From Rhodospirillaceae bacterium UBA4479 (GTDB lineage Bacteria > Pseudomonadota > Alphaproteobacteria > Rhodospirillales > Casp-alpha2): a stretch of DNA of 10,556 bases. The stretch spans positions 1 through 10,556 of the forward strand of contig DGNZ01000168.1 of the NCBI GenBank assembly GCA_002389175.1. The letters run 5' to 3'. Below, one piece after another: positions 1-6,413 of this stretch; within the stretch, counting starts at the first letter, position 1, and each line of letters starts with the position of its first letter. A program made the position numbers and the translations under genes. Under the pieces are notes generated by a model. It saw only the letters and a list, made by a program, of their open reading frames with translations, was not told the DNA's origin and made no database searches.

Positions 1-235
1 CTGCGTCGAAGCCGTACGGCTGGCGTGTCGTGATCGCCAGTTCAGGTTCAGGGATATTTATTCAGGTGCAGGGCATGATGCCTGCAAGATCGCCAGCGTC
101 GCTCCGACAGGCATGATCTTTGTGCCATGCGAGCGTGGTATCAGTCACAACGAGTTAGAAAATGCGCACCCCGATGACTTGGCCAAAGGTGCCCAGGTTT
201 TGTTGGATGTCATGGTTGCCCAGGCAGGAACGTAA
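1..235 (+). CDS. Zn-dependent M20-type amidohydrolase (N-carbamoyl-L-amino-acid hydrolase / allantoate amidohydrolase group), C-terminal part
   Basis: The reading frame is open from base 2 to a TAA at 233-235 and gives the last 77 residues; the start lies outside the window. Two hallmarks of the hydantoinase/carbamoylase group of M20 amidohydrolases are visible. SGAGHDA is at fragment residues 21-27, and its His25 is the expected last ligand of the two-metal centre. GMIFVPCERGISHNE is at 37-51, the C-terminal substrate-carboxylate/dimer segment. Enzymes of this family hydrolyse N-carbamoyl amino acids, ureidopropionate or allantoate in the cytoplasm, releasing ammonia and CO2. Family length is usually about 410-420 residues, so more than 80% is missing. 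The exact substrate cannot be read from this part. It converges with the DUF4340 gene and is the only plus-strand gene here. Family assignment is firm; substrate is open. Confidence 0.87.
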   Translation, partial: CVEAVRLACRDRQFRFRDIYSGAGHDACKIASVAPTGMIFVPCERGISHNELENAHPDDLAKGAQVLLDVMVAQAGT

Positions 236-241
236 CTGAAT

Positions 242-1288
242 TTACGACCCTTCGATCGGTGCCGTGATGTCAGCCATTTTCACAGAAATCTGTTCGTACT
301 GATATTCCGGAATGATGTAGGTCCAGCCCTGGCTTTTGGCTGAAATTTCCTGCACCAGTTTCGCCGCATCGCTATCCGGGGCTGCGGCCCCTGGTGCGGC
401 TGAAATACGTAGGTACTGATTTTCACCAACACGCCAAATCCGCATGTTCACGGTCATGCCTGAATTCAGCGTGAAATCGGCAACGTAAGCTTCGGAATCA
501 TCCAACGGTGCATCCGCATCACGGCGAACATCGTTGAGCACAAACCCGTTTACCAGCGCCGCAATGTTGCGTGGGGCAAAGGCACTTGTGAGCTTCAAAC
601 CATCTGGCAGATTCTCAAAAACATAGCCTCCGGTAGCATCTTCTTGTGGGATCACATTTAGCTTTTCACCATCGGGCTGCGTGACTTCAACACGGGCCAC
701 ATCATCTGTATTGATATCGACGATATCACGGACAAGCCAGTTACGTGGTTGTTCCCCGATATCAACCAAACCCCGAACCAAATACGTTTGCATTTCACCG
801 GGGCGGCGCACGTACATCCCGCCCGTTGTTGTTTCGGGTAAGAAGAAATTGGCGCTGCCGACGATGATATCGCTCAGCACGTCACCATCAGCATTTTTCA
901 TCGTCACGCGTTGAGAATCAGTTCCCGGTACCATGGGATCACCCAGATCCAAGATCGCATGACGTTTTTCGAGTGCTGTTTTCGATTCGAGTAATTCCAT
1001 ACTTGCAATGCTCAAAATGACCTTGGTGATCAAGTTGTTGTGGACTGGGTACCCGCCGCTATTGCGTAGCGTCCAACCGCCCCCCTTGATTTCAAATATC
1101 AACGGCTTGCCAGCTTGGACAATTTCAACCTCGGTGATTGTTTTTGCATTTTCCAGCAGACCTGGGAACAGACGCTCACCGTTGAAGTTTGTGGTTTGCA
1201 CGTTGGTCCGGCTACTAATGCCATAGAATGCAGCACCGATGCTAAAGACCGCCATTACAAGAAGGATCAAAACTGTTCTGTATGTCAT
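242..1288 (-). CDS. DUF4340 domain protein, membrane-anchored, last gene of Gld-like ABC cassette
   Basis: This 348-residue protein starts with a hydrophobic helix (about residues 5-24) preceded by one Arg, which fits an uncleaved signal anchor with the remainder in the periplasm. The body shows DUF4340 features: an aromatic GGGWTLRNSGGYPV segment (69-82) followed by a helix, and a later NWLVRDIVDI segment (183-192) before a second similar beta-rich repeat. No catalytic motif is visible. Proteins of this family are typically encoded immediately after GldG-like genes, as here, and presumably join the same envelope complex; the biochemical role is unknown. The start is supported by a TAAGGAAA ribosome-binding site 5-6 nt upstream, which overlaps the TAA stop of the preceding gene. 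The gap to that gene is 9 nt, so translational coupling is likely. Its stop lies 6 nt from the convergent amidohydrolase stop. Confidence 0.88.
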   Translation of the reverse strand: MTYRTVLILLVMAVFSIGAAFYGISSRTNVQTTNFNGERLFPGLLENAKTITEVEIVQAGKPLIFEIKGGGWTLRNSGGYPVHNNLITKVILSIASMELLESKTALEKRHAILDLGDPMVPGTDSQRVTMKNADGDVLSDIIVGSANFFLPETTTGGMYVRRPGEMQTYLVRGLVDIGEQPRNWLVRDIVDINTDDVARVEVTQPDGEKLNVIPQEDATGGYVFENLPDGLKLTSAFAPRNIAALVNGFVLNDVRRDADAPLDDSEAYVADFTLNSGMTVNMRIWRVGENQYLRISAAPGAAAPDSDAAKLVQEISAKSQGWTYIIPEYQYEQISVKMADITAPIEGS

Positions 1289-1297
1289 GATCTTTCC

Positions 1298-3226
1298 TTA
1301 CGCTTCTCTTATTTGGAAACGCCGTGCGCGTCGAATGCGCCCGACGATCAACCAGATCAACGCCACCAATCCCAATAAAAGCGGGATCGCCGCGATATTC
1401 ACGAACTTCAAGGTCGCGTCCAAAGTATCGATATCTTTGCGAAGTGAATACTGAACGTTGCGAAGCTCTTTCCTAAGCGTAACCATCTGACGGCGGTACT
1501 CTTCGGCGCGGGCCTTGTCTTCAGGGCCGATGACCAACTCGCCACCCGCCTGTTCACGGTTCAACAACTCAGCCAATTGTTCTTTGATCGTATCAATCTG
1601 ATCGGCCAGTTCTTGTTCCTTGTCGCGGAATTCACGCTCTGCGGCTTGGCGAACATCATCGACATACGTAAACGTCCGGATCGCAGCGGAGCGGGCGCGC
1701 AGCCCCATCAATGCCGTGCCGCCGCTCATATTTTCAAGTGCGCTGACAGCAAAATCGGCATTGTTCGCGAACGGTACGCTCAGTGTTTGCCCAAACAATT
1801 GCTGCGCCTGCATCCAGAATTGTTCGTGGGTCATATCAACATCCGATACCACGACGATGCTGACATCTTCAGCAGCTTGGGCGATATGATTCTCCGCATC
1901 GGCTGCCGATGTATCGGGGGCCATCCCTTCTGGCAATTTCGGACGACCGTCCGGGAATGCCGTGCTTGGTTTGCCAATCACACGGGCAGCAATAATTTCT
2001 TGTTTATCGGCTGATTTGAAGTCACGGAACATGCCGACGACGTCAGGATTGGTGCGGACTTTGGCAACATCAATTTCCATCGATTGAGGCGATGAAACCA
2101 TCAATGGTGCCAAGGTTGTGCCCTTGTCAGCGATGGGCCGTAAAATCCCTGGACTCGCCAACGTAATACGCTGCAAATCGGCAGTGATCGCATCATCCGA
2201 TGTAAAGTTATCGGGTAGCAACGACAGCCACGTCACATAGTCAGCAACAGCCGTTTGGCCGCGCAAATTCACGTTCACACGACGCGCAGTTCCCAGATCA
2301 CCCAAGACCTTGCCGTTTACCAGTTCAACACCCCAAGCATTCAGCAGCGTGTCAAAATCGGATCTGCCGGAGCCTTCGGCACCCCTGTTCATGGCGACAT
2401 CGATTTCAGAGTTCGCATCCACGTACAGCAGCACTTTGCCGCCCTTAAGCACGAACTGATCAATCGCGTATTTCATTTGCTCAGAGAGACCCTTGGGATG
2501 AACAATCATCAGCGCATCGACGCTTTTGGGGATCGAACTCTCGGATACTGCGATCGTGGTGATATCAAAGAAATCGCGAACCTGCTCAACAATCGCCCAC
2601 GCTTGACCGCCGCCTTGCGGACCACCCGGCCCGCCGGCAATCGGCAGACCCGAGATCAATCCAACCAAAGGCTTCTCGTCATTTGCCAGTTTGAAGATCA
2701 TCTTGGTCAGATCGTATTCAAGGAAGTTCTCGCGATCTGGGCTGAGGTAAGGAATTGTCTCTAACGTATCGACACTGTTGGTCGCGACCAGACCGTAGTA
2801 ACCAAGGTCGCCTGTGTTATCCAAAGGCACACCTTGAAGACCAAACGTTACGGCTAAATCTTCTTCGTCCGTGAACGGTTCAGGCGCATATAATTCAAAC
2901 TGAATTTTGCCGTCCGATAGATCGACATAACGATCCAAAAGTTCGCGCACCCGGTCCGCATAATTCGCATGACCAGGGTTGAGTTCACCCAAACGCTTGG
3001 TGACGAACAACCGGATGGTGATCGGCTCATCCAGGGAGCTTAAGATTTCCTTGGTGCCTTCGGACAAGGTGAAGAGGTTTTCTTCGGTCAGGTCGACATC
3101 AAGTCCACGAAACGTTGTGTTCGCAAAAATGTTAAAGCCCAGGAATGCGACTACAGCCAGGATGCAGGAAATGCCTGCAAGGCCCGTGCGGTCCGTTTTG
3201 GTGGCGGTTTTGGATTGCATTGTCAT
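1298..3226 (-). CDS. GldG-like ABC transporter auxiliary subunit with large extracytoplasmic domain
   Basis: This 642-residue protein has an N-terminal membrane helix (about 16-36) and then a long soluble region resembling the GldG / ABC-transporter auxiliary domain. That region begins with the typical DLTEENLFTLSEGT segment (45-58) and includes a Rossmann-like stretch with GGKVLLYVDANS. A charged, probably coiled-coil helix covers about 525-603, and a C-terminal membrane helix (about 608-629) ends in a basic RIRRARR tail. The soluble part is therefore likely periplasmic and held at both ends by the membrane. A glycine-rich loop lies in the middle of the soluble region. In Bacteroidetes, GldG works with GldA and GldF in gliding; proteobacterial homologues have no established substrate. 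An AGGGG ribosome-binding site precedes the chosen ATG; a second ATG two codons in is also possible. It starts 10 nt after the membrane-subunit gene. Confidence 0.88.
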   Translation of the reverse strand: MTMQSKTATKTDRTGLAGISCILAVVAFLGFNIFANTTFRGLDVDLTEENLFTLSEGTKEILSSLDEPITIRLFVTKRLGELNPGHANYADRVRELLDRYVDLSDGKIQFELYAPEPFTDEEDLAVTFGLQGVPLDNTGDLGYYGLVATNSVDTLETIPYLSPDRENFLEYDLTKMIFKLANDEKPLVGLISGLPIAGGPGGPQGGGQAWAIVEQVRDFFDITTIAVSESSIPKSVDALMIVHPKGLSEQMKYAIDQFVLKGGKVLLYVDANSEIDVAMNRGAEGSGRSDFDTLLNAWGVELVNGKVLGDLGTARRVNVNLRGQTAVADYVTWLSLLPDNFTSDDAITADLQRITLASPGILRPIADKGTTLAPLMVSSPQSMEIDVAKVRTNPDVVGMFRDFKSADKQEIIAARVIGKPSTAFPDGRPKLPEGMAPDTSAADAENHIAQAAEDVSIVVVSDVDMTHEQFWMQAQQLFGQTLSVPFANNADFAVSALENMSGGTALMGLRARSAAIRTFTYVDDVRQAAEREFRDKEQELADQIDTIKEQLAELLNREQAGGELVIGPEDKARAEEYRRQMVTLRKELRNVQYSLRKDIDTLDATLKFVNIAAIPLLLGLVALIWLIVGRIRRARRFQIREA

Positions 3227-3236
3227 CAGTCCGCCC

Positions 3237-3971
3237 CTATCGACTTTTGTTTAATTCGACGGCGATGACGTTCAAGAACAGCCATAACGCTATCAACGAA
3301 CCAAAGAACACCACGTCCTTGAGATCAATCACGCCGCGCGTCACCGCGTTAAAGTGGGTCAAGAAGCTCATCGAACGTAATGCATCAACAATGACTTCGG
3401 GCGCCCAGCCTTGGAAGAAGTTCAAGACCAATTGCGCGCCAGACATGGTGAACAAGAAGCAGATGGTGGCAGCCAGAATAAACGCGATCACCTGGTTCTT
3501 GGTCATCGCAGAAATACATGCACTGATCGACAAGTACGCACCCGCCATTACAAAGCTGCCGATATAGCTGGCCAGAATGACACCGTTATCGGGCGCACCC
3601 AACACATTGACCGTGATCCACATGGGGAATGTCAGCGCCAGCGCCAGCCCACAAAAGCCCCACGCGGCTAGAAATTTACCAAGTACCGCATCGGTGGTTG
3701 AAACCGGAAGTGTCATCAACAATTCAATGGTGCCGCTTTTGCGCTCTTCGGCCCAAAGCCGCATGCCAATCGCTGGGACCAACAACAAGAACAACCAAGG
3801 ATGATACCCAAAGAATGCCGACAAATCCGCCGCACCCCGTGTAAAGAACCCACCGACGTAAAACGCGAACGCGCCCGTCATGGCCAGGAATATAACGATA
3901 AACACCAAAGCCAAGGGCGTCGCGAAATAGCCCTTAAATTCACGTTTCGCGATGATTGCAATATTACCCAT
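3237..3971 (-). CDS. ABC-2 type transporter membrane subunit, GldF-like
   Basis: This 244-residue integral membrane protein has about six hydrophobic segments (near 19-40, 57-75, 99-122, 133-156, 160-182 and 219-239). The cytoplasmic loop MRLWAEERKSGTIELLMTLP (70-89) is the characteristic ABC-2/GldF coupling motif that contacts the ATPase. Length is normal for the family. It is the membrane half of the transporter whose ATPase is encoded just upstream. The ATG lies inside the end of the ATPase gene (8 nt overlap), with a GAGGTGA ribosome-binding site at 3975-3981 in the ATPase coding sequence, so the two subunits should be translationally coupled. Whether it exports a molecule or transmits mechanical force to the periplasmic partners cannot be told from the sequence. 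Confidence 0.9.
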   Translation of the reverse strand: MGNIAIIAKREFKGYFATPLALVFIVIFLAMTGAFAFYVGGFFTRGAADLSAFFGYHPWLFLLLVPAIGMRLWAEERKSGTIELLMTLPVSTTDAVLGKFLAAWGFCGLALALTFPMWITVNVLGAPDNGVILASYIGSFVMAGAYLSISACISAMTKNQVIAFILAATICFLFTMSGAQLVLNFFQGWAPEVIVDALRSMSFLTHFNAVTRGVIDLKDVVFFGSLIALWLFLNVIAVELNKSR

Positions 3972-4941
3972 GGGTCACCTCGCCTTCGCCAGCGATCGGC
4001 TTGCCCTTGGTGACTTCACGGAATACCGCATCTAACGCCCCCTGCTGGGTTGTCAAATCGCTTGCCGGATGGCCTTTTTCCTTGAGGATCGATGCAACAT
4101 CGATAGAAATCGATTTTCCGCCCTTTGACGTCACACGAAGTTGTTGCAGCCCCGCCGCACCATCTAAAATCGTAACATCATTCACGGCATCAAGTGTGCG
4201 GATATCAGTCGCGACCGCCTCGGCCGCGTCGGCTGCAACATCGACATAAACGGCGTTATGCAACGTGGAGCGCCGAACCAGTTCTGCTGGTGTACCGTCG
4301 GCCAACATTTTTCCGCGCGCGATGATCACAGCACGGGTGCAGACGGCTTCCACTTCTTCGAGGATATGGGTCGAAATGATGACGGCCTTGTCGGATGCCA
4401 TTTCTTGAATAAGGGTGCGGACCTGATGTTTTTGGTTGGGGTCGAGACCATCTGTCGGCTCGTCCAAAATCAGGATCGGCGGATCATGTAGGATTGCCTG
4501 TGCTAAGCCGACACGGCGCTTGAAGCCTTTGGATAAGGTTTCAATCGGCTGATCCAGGACGCCCGAAATATCAACACGCTCAATCGCTATATCGATGGCA
4601 GATTTCCGTGACGGGCCACTCAGCTGACGGATATCAGCGATAAAGCCTAAAAAAGCCTCGGGCGTCATATCCCCATAACAGGGCGCGCCCTCTGGTAAAT
4701 AACCGATTTGTTTCTTGGCTTCGACGGGGTTGCTGACAACATCAATCCCATCAACGTGCGCGGTCCCCGACGTTGGCGTCAGGAAACCCGTGATCATCTT
4801 CATGGTTGTCGATTTACCGGCGCCGTTTGGGCCCAAAAAGCCCAAAACCTCGCCACCTTTGACCGACATATCGATGCCATCAACCGCCGTCAGGGGGCCG
4901 AAACGCTTGGTCAAATTTGTAAGCGCAATCCGCTCAGACAT
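3964..4941 (-). CDS. ABC transporter ATP-binding protein, GldA-like
   Basis: This 325-residue cytoplasmic ATPase shows the full nucleotide-binding set: Walker A GPNGAGKST (37-45), signature LSKGFKRRV (136-144), Walker B ILILDEP (156-162), D-loop GLDPNQ (165-170) and switch His192. The Q-loop reads YLPE (81-84), with Glu where many ABC ATPases have Gln. This and the LSKG signature are typical of the GldA/DrrA-type branch and do not suggest loss of activity. A C-terminal extension of about 100 residues (from about 222) is also seen in this branch. It presumably energises the GldF-like membrane subunit. It is the first gene of the four-gene cassette; the ribosome-binding site is weak (AGGGA about 12 nt upstream). 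The start agrees with the family N-terminus, which has few residues before the first strand. Confidence 0.92.
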   Translation of the reverse strand: MSERIALTNLTKRFGPLTAVDGIDMSVKGGEVLGFLGPNGAGKSTTMKMITGFLTPTSGTAHVDGIDVVSNPVEAKKQIGYLPEGAPCYGDMTPEAFLGFIADIRQLSGPSRKSAIDIAIERVDISGVLDQPIETLSKGFKRRVGLAQAILHDPPILILDEPTDGLDPNQKHQVRTLIQEMASDKAVIISTHILEEVEAVCTRAVIIARGKMLADGTPAELVRRSTLHNAVYVDVAADAAEAVATDIRTLDAVNDVTILDGAAGLQQLRVTSKGGKSISIDVASILKEKGHPASDLTTQQGALDAVFREVTKGKPIAGEGEVTHG

Positions 4942-4981
4942 TCCAGATGCGTCCCTGTTTATTTATCGAGTTTCGGTGATG

Positions 4982-5009
4982 AAAATAGGATGCACACATC
5001 CAGTTTCAA
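4982..5009 (-). promoter_or_regulatory. Candidate sigma-70 promoter for the Gld-like ABC cassette
   Basis: On the minus strand TTGAAA (5004-5009) is followed after 16 nt by TATTTT (4982-4987). This matches 5 of 6 and 4 of 6 positions of the -35 and -10 consensus. Transcription would start near 4975 and give a leader of about 35 nt before the ATPase ATG. The -35 box directly abuts the 5010-5047 stem-loop. The call rests on sequence resemblance only. Confidence 0.4.
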
Positions 5010-5047
5010 GCCCTGTGGTGTGCTTTTTACAAGCCCCACCACAGGGC
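5010..5047 (-). terminator. Strong stem-loop between transaldolase gene and ABC cassette, possible terminator or operator
   Basis: A perfect 11-bp inverted repeat, GCCCTGTGGTG (5010-5020) with CACCACAGGGC (5037-5047), encloses a second 4-bp stem, GCTT/AAGC, with a 5-nt loop. It lies 41 nt past the transaldolase stop in the minus direction, where a terminator would be expected. However, no U-tract follows on either strand. It may therefore be a factor-dependent terminator, an RNA-stabilising hairpin or an operator for the adjacent promoter. A smaller 6-bp stem, CATTGA/TCAATG (5054-5069), lies between it and the stop codon. Confidence 0.5.
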
Positions 5048-5087
5048 GTAAAGCATTGATATTTCAATGAGTTCACATGACAAATAA

Positions 5088-5741
5088 TTAAATGATGGAT
5101 TGACCCGTTTTCTTCCAATCATCCAGGAATGCCTGCAGCCCCTTATCCGTCAGCGGATGCTTAAACATCTGACCCAAAACTTTGGGCGGCAACGTCGCAA
5201 CGTGCGCCCCCATGCGTGCCGCATCAACGACATGCAACGGGCTGCGCACAGATGCAACCAGCACTTCGGTCTTGAAATCGTAATTGCTGTAGATGTCGCA
5301 GATGTCTTCGATCAACGTCATGCCATCTTGGCCCAGATCATCCAGACGCCCGACAAACGGCGAAATAAACGCGGCACCCGCTTTGGCTGCCAAGATCGCC
5401 TGTGCCGCCGAGAAACACAGCGTCACGTTCACCGAAGCACCATCATCCGACAACGCCTTGCAGGTTTGGATACCCGCTTCGGTCAACGGCACCTTGATCG
5501 TCACGTTGTCCGCAATCGCACGAAGCTTTGCGGCTTCGGCCATCATTTGTTCATGTTCGGTTGCGGTGACTTCGGCCGAGACGGGGCCATCCACTAAACC
5601 ACATATTTCTTTGATGGTTTCAGACATATCGCGGCCTGATTGGGCGATCAAAGACGGGTTCGTTGTGACCCCATCGACCAAGCCCAGCGCCGTCAATGCG
5701 CGAATTTCATCTACCTCGGCGGTATCGACGAAGAATTTCAT
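5088..5741 (-). CDS. tal: Small (TalC/MipB-type) transaldolase of the Fsa-like family
   Basis: This 217-residue cytoplasmic enzyme is a single TIM-barrel domain of the short transaldolase/fructose-6-phosphate aldolase family. The pathway role is the non-oxidative pentose phosphate branch, moving a dihydroxyacetone unit between sugar phosphates. Visible marks are FVDTAE (4-9) with Asp6, TTNPSL (26-31) and the Schiff-base lysine K83 in NVTIKVPLT. Position 57 is Glu (SAEVTA) and position 129 is Phe (SPFVGR). In fructose-6-phosphate aldolase the matching residues are Gln and Tyr, so transaldolase activity is the better call even though automatic annotation often says aldolase. The start has a strong AAGGGAG ribosome-binding site (5749-5755) 7 nt upstream. 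The gene is complete and of normal length. It is separated from the 101-residue membrane protein gene by 66 nt with no convincing promoter. Confidence 0.93.
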   Translation of the reverse strand: MKFFVDTAEVDEIRALTALGLVDGVTTNPSLIAQSGRDMSETIKEICGLVDGPVSAEVTATEHEQMMAEAAKLRAIADNVTIKVPLTEAGIQTCKALSDDGASVNVTLCFSAAQAILAAKAGAAFISPFVGRLDDLGQDGMTLIEDICDIYSNYDFKTEVLVASVRSPLHVVDAARMGAHVATLPPKVLGQMFKHPLTDKGLQAFLDDWKKTGQSII

Positions 5742-5807
5742 CGGTGTTCTCCCTTAATAAGCCCGGCATCATCGTGAAACAGGGGCGTTAAATCAAGTAA
5801 ACTCGGT

Positions 5808-6113
5808 TTAAGGTTTTTGCTGCCAGGGCTGTTCCGGGCACTCTGAACTATCAAAACCCGAATAAAGGCTTTTTACGGCGCACGTGAATCTGTCGCCACC
5901 GTCCTGCGTGGCGATAAATGCAAAGACCAGTAACCAGACAAAAAATGTTGTGATGATGATTGTTTTAACAAAAGAAGAAACCCGCTGCTTCTCCATAAAT
6001 GCTTTTAAGCGCAGGCGGTTCTTTTTGAAGGTCTCGATGAACCAAACGATCATGACGAATGGTTGTCGAAGGTAGGCGATCAGACAGGATTTCAGTTTCG
6101 CCCGGTCGACCAT
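5808..6113 (-). CDS. Hypothetical 101-residue single-pass membrane protein
   Basis: I do not recognise this protein. It has a basic, Lys/Arg-rich N-terminal half (1-50) containing a short aromatic hydrophobic patch (about 18-28). A clear membrane helix follows at about 50-68, then a short acidic and polar tail with two cysteines (C78 and C92). The positive-inside rule puts the N-terminus in the cytoplasm and the tail in the periplasm, where the cysteines could form a disulfide. A modest AAAGAGA ribosome-binding site precedes the ATG by about 6 nt. It lies 71 nt downstream of the 59-residue membrane protein gene on the same strand. The protein-like composition and topology argue that it is real, but there is no functional evidence. 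Confidence 0.62.
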   Translation of the reverse strand: MVDRAKLKSCLIAYLRQPFVMIVWFIETFKKNRLRLKAFMEKQRVSSFVKTIIITTFFVWLLVFAFIATQDGGDRFTCAVKSLYSGFDSSECPEQPWQQKP

Positions 6114-6184
6114 GTGGAAATCTCTTTAACGCCTAGTACGAATGTCCAACTTTGCGGACGGGAAATAGATGCTCAGCCAGAACT

Positions 6185-6364
6185 TTAGTCTTTTTTAGCG
6201 TTCTCGCGGTCCTCTTTGACTTCTTCGTATAAGCCATAAGCTGCCATCGCCCCGATGAGCACAACGATGATTTTAAATGGGATTTCCTTAATCGAAATCG
6301 CCAATCCCCAAGTGAAAGCAATAAAAATTCCAAGCCCTATTAAACCGGTAACGATCTTATTCAT
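6185..6364 (-). CDS. Small 59-residue protein with two membrane segments
   Basis: This short gene is easily missed by length cut-offs. It begins MNKIVTGLIG, has two hydrophobic helices (about 4-24 and 28-47) joined by a short charged turn, and ends in a charged tail EEVKEDRENAKKD. The ATG is preceded by a strong AGAGGA ribosome-binding site (6371-6376) with 6 nt spacing, and the stop is TAA at 6185-6187. Together, the ribosome-binding site, hydrophobic pattern and charged cytoplasmic-type tail make it a convincing gene. I do not recognise the family. It follows the amidase gene by 49 nt on the same strand and precedes the 101-residue membrane protein gene, so it may be transcribed with either. 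It could be a small subunit or regulator of a membrane complex, but nothing shows which. Confidence 0.72.
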   Translation of the reverse strand: MNKIVTGLIGLGIFIAFTWGLAISIKEIPFKIIVVLIGAMAAYGLYEEVKEDRENAKKD

Positions 6365-6413
6365 AATCTATCCTCTCGGGTTTGAGGCCTGTTAAGCACT
6401 CATAATTCTATTT

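Noticed and set aside
41..73. Three copies of TTCAGG near the left edge
   Set aside because: They lie within the amidohydrolase coding frame and encode ordinary residues; too short and irregular for a functional repeat.
1577..2014. 145-codon plus-strand open frame inside the GldG-like gene
   Set aside because: It is antisense to a well-supported coding region, with a Cys/His/Arg-rich non-protein-like composition and no family features; a by-product of codon usage in the real gene.
2255..2764. 169-codon plus-strand open frame inside the GldG-like gene
   Set aside because: Same reason: fully antisense to the real gene, no recognisable domain, and no independent support for its start.
5100..5597. 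165-codon plus-strand open frame opposite the transaldolase gene
   Set aside because: The minus-strand transaldolase has all family motifs; the antisense frame is Arg/His/Cys-rich and looks like a shadow.
5742..5807. Possible promoter upstream of the transaldolase gene
   Set aside because: A TTGATT can be found, but no acceptable -10 hexamer follows at a proper distance.
6133..6333. 66-codon minus-strand frame overlapping the 59-residue gene
   Set aside because: The 59-residue frame has a strong ribosome-binding site and coherent membrane helices; this frame lacks both.
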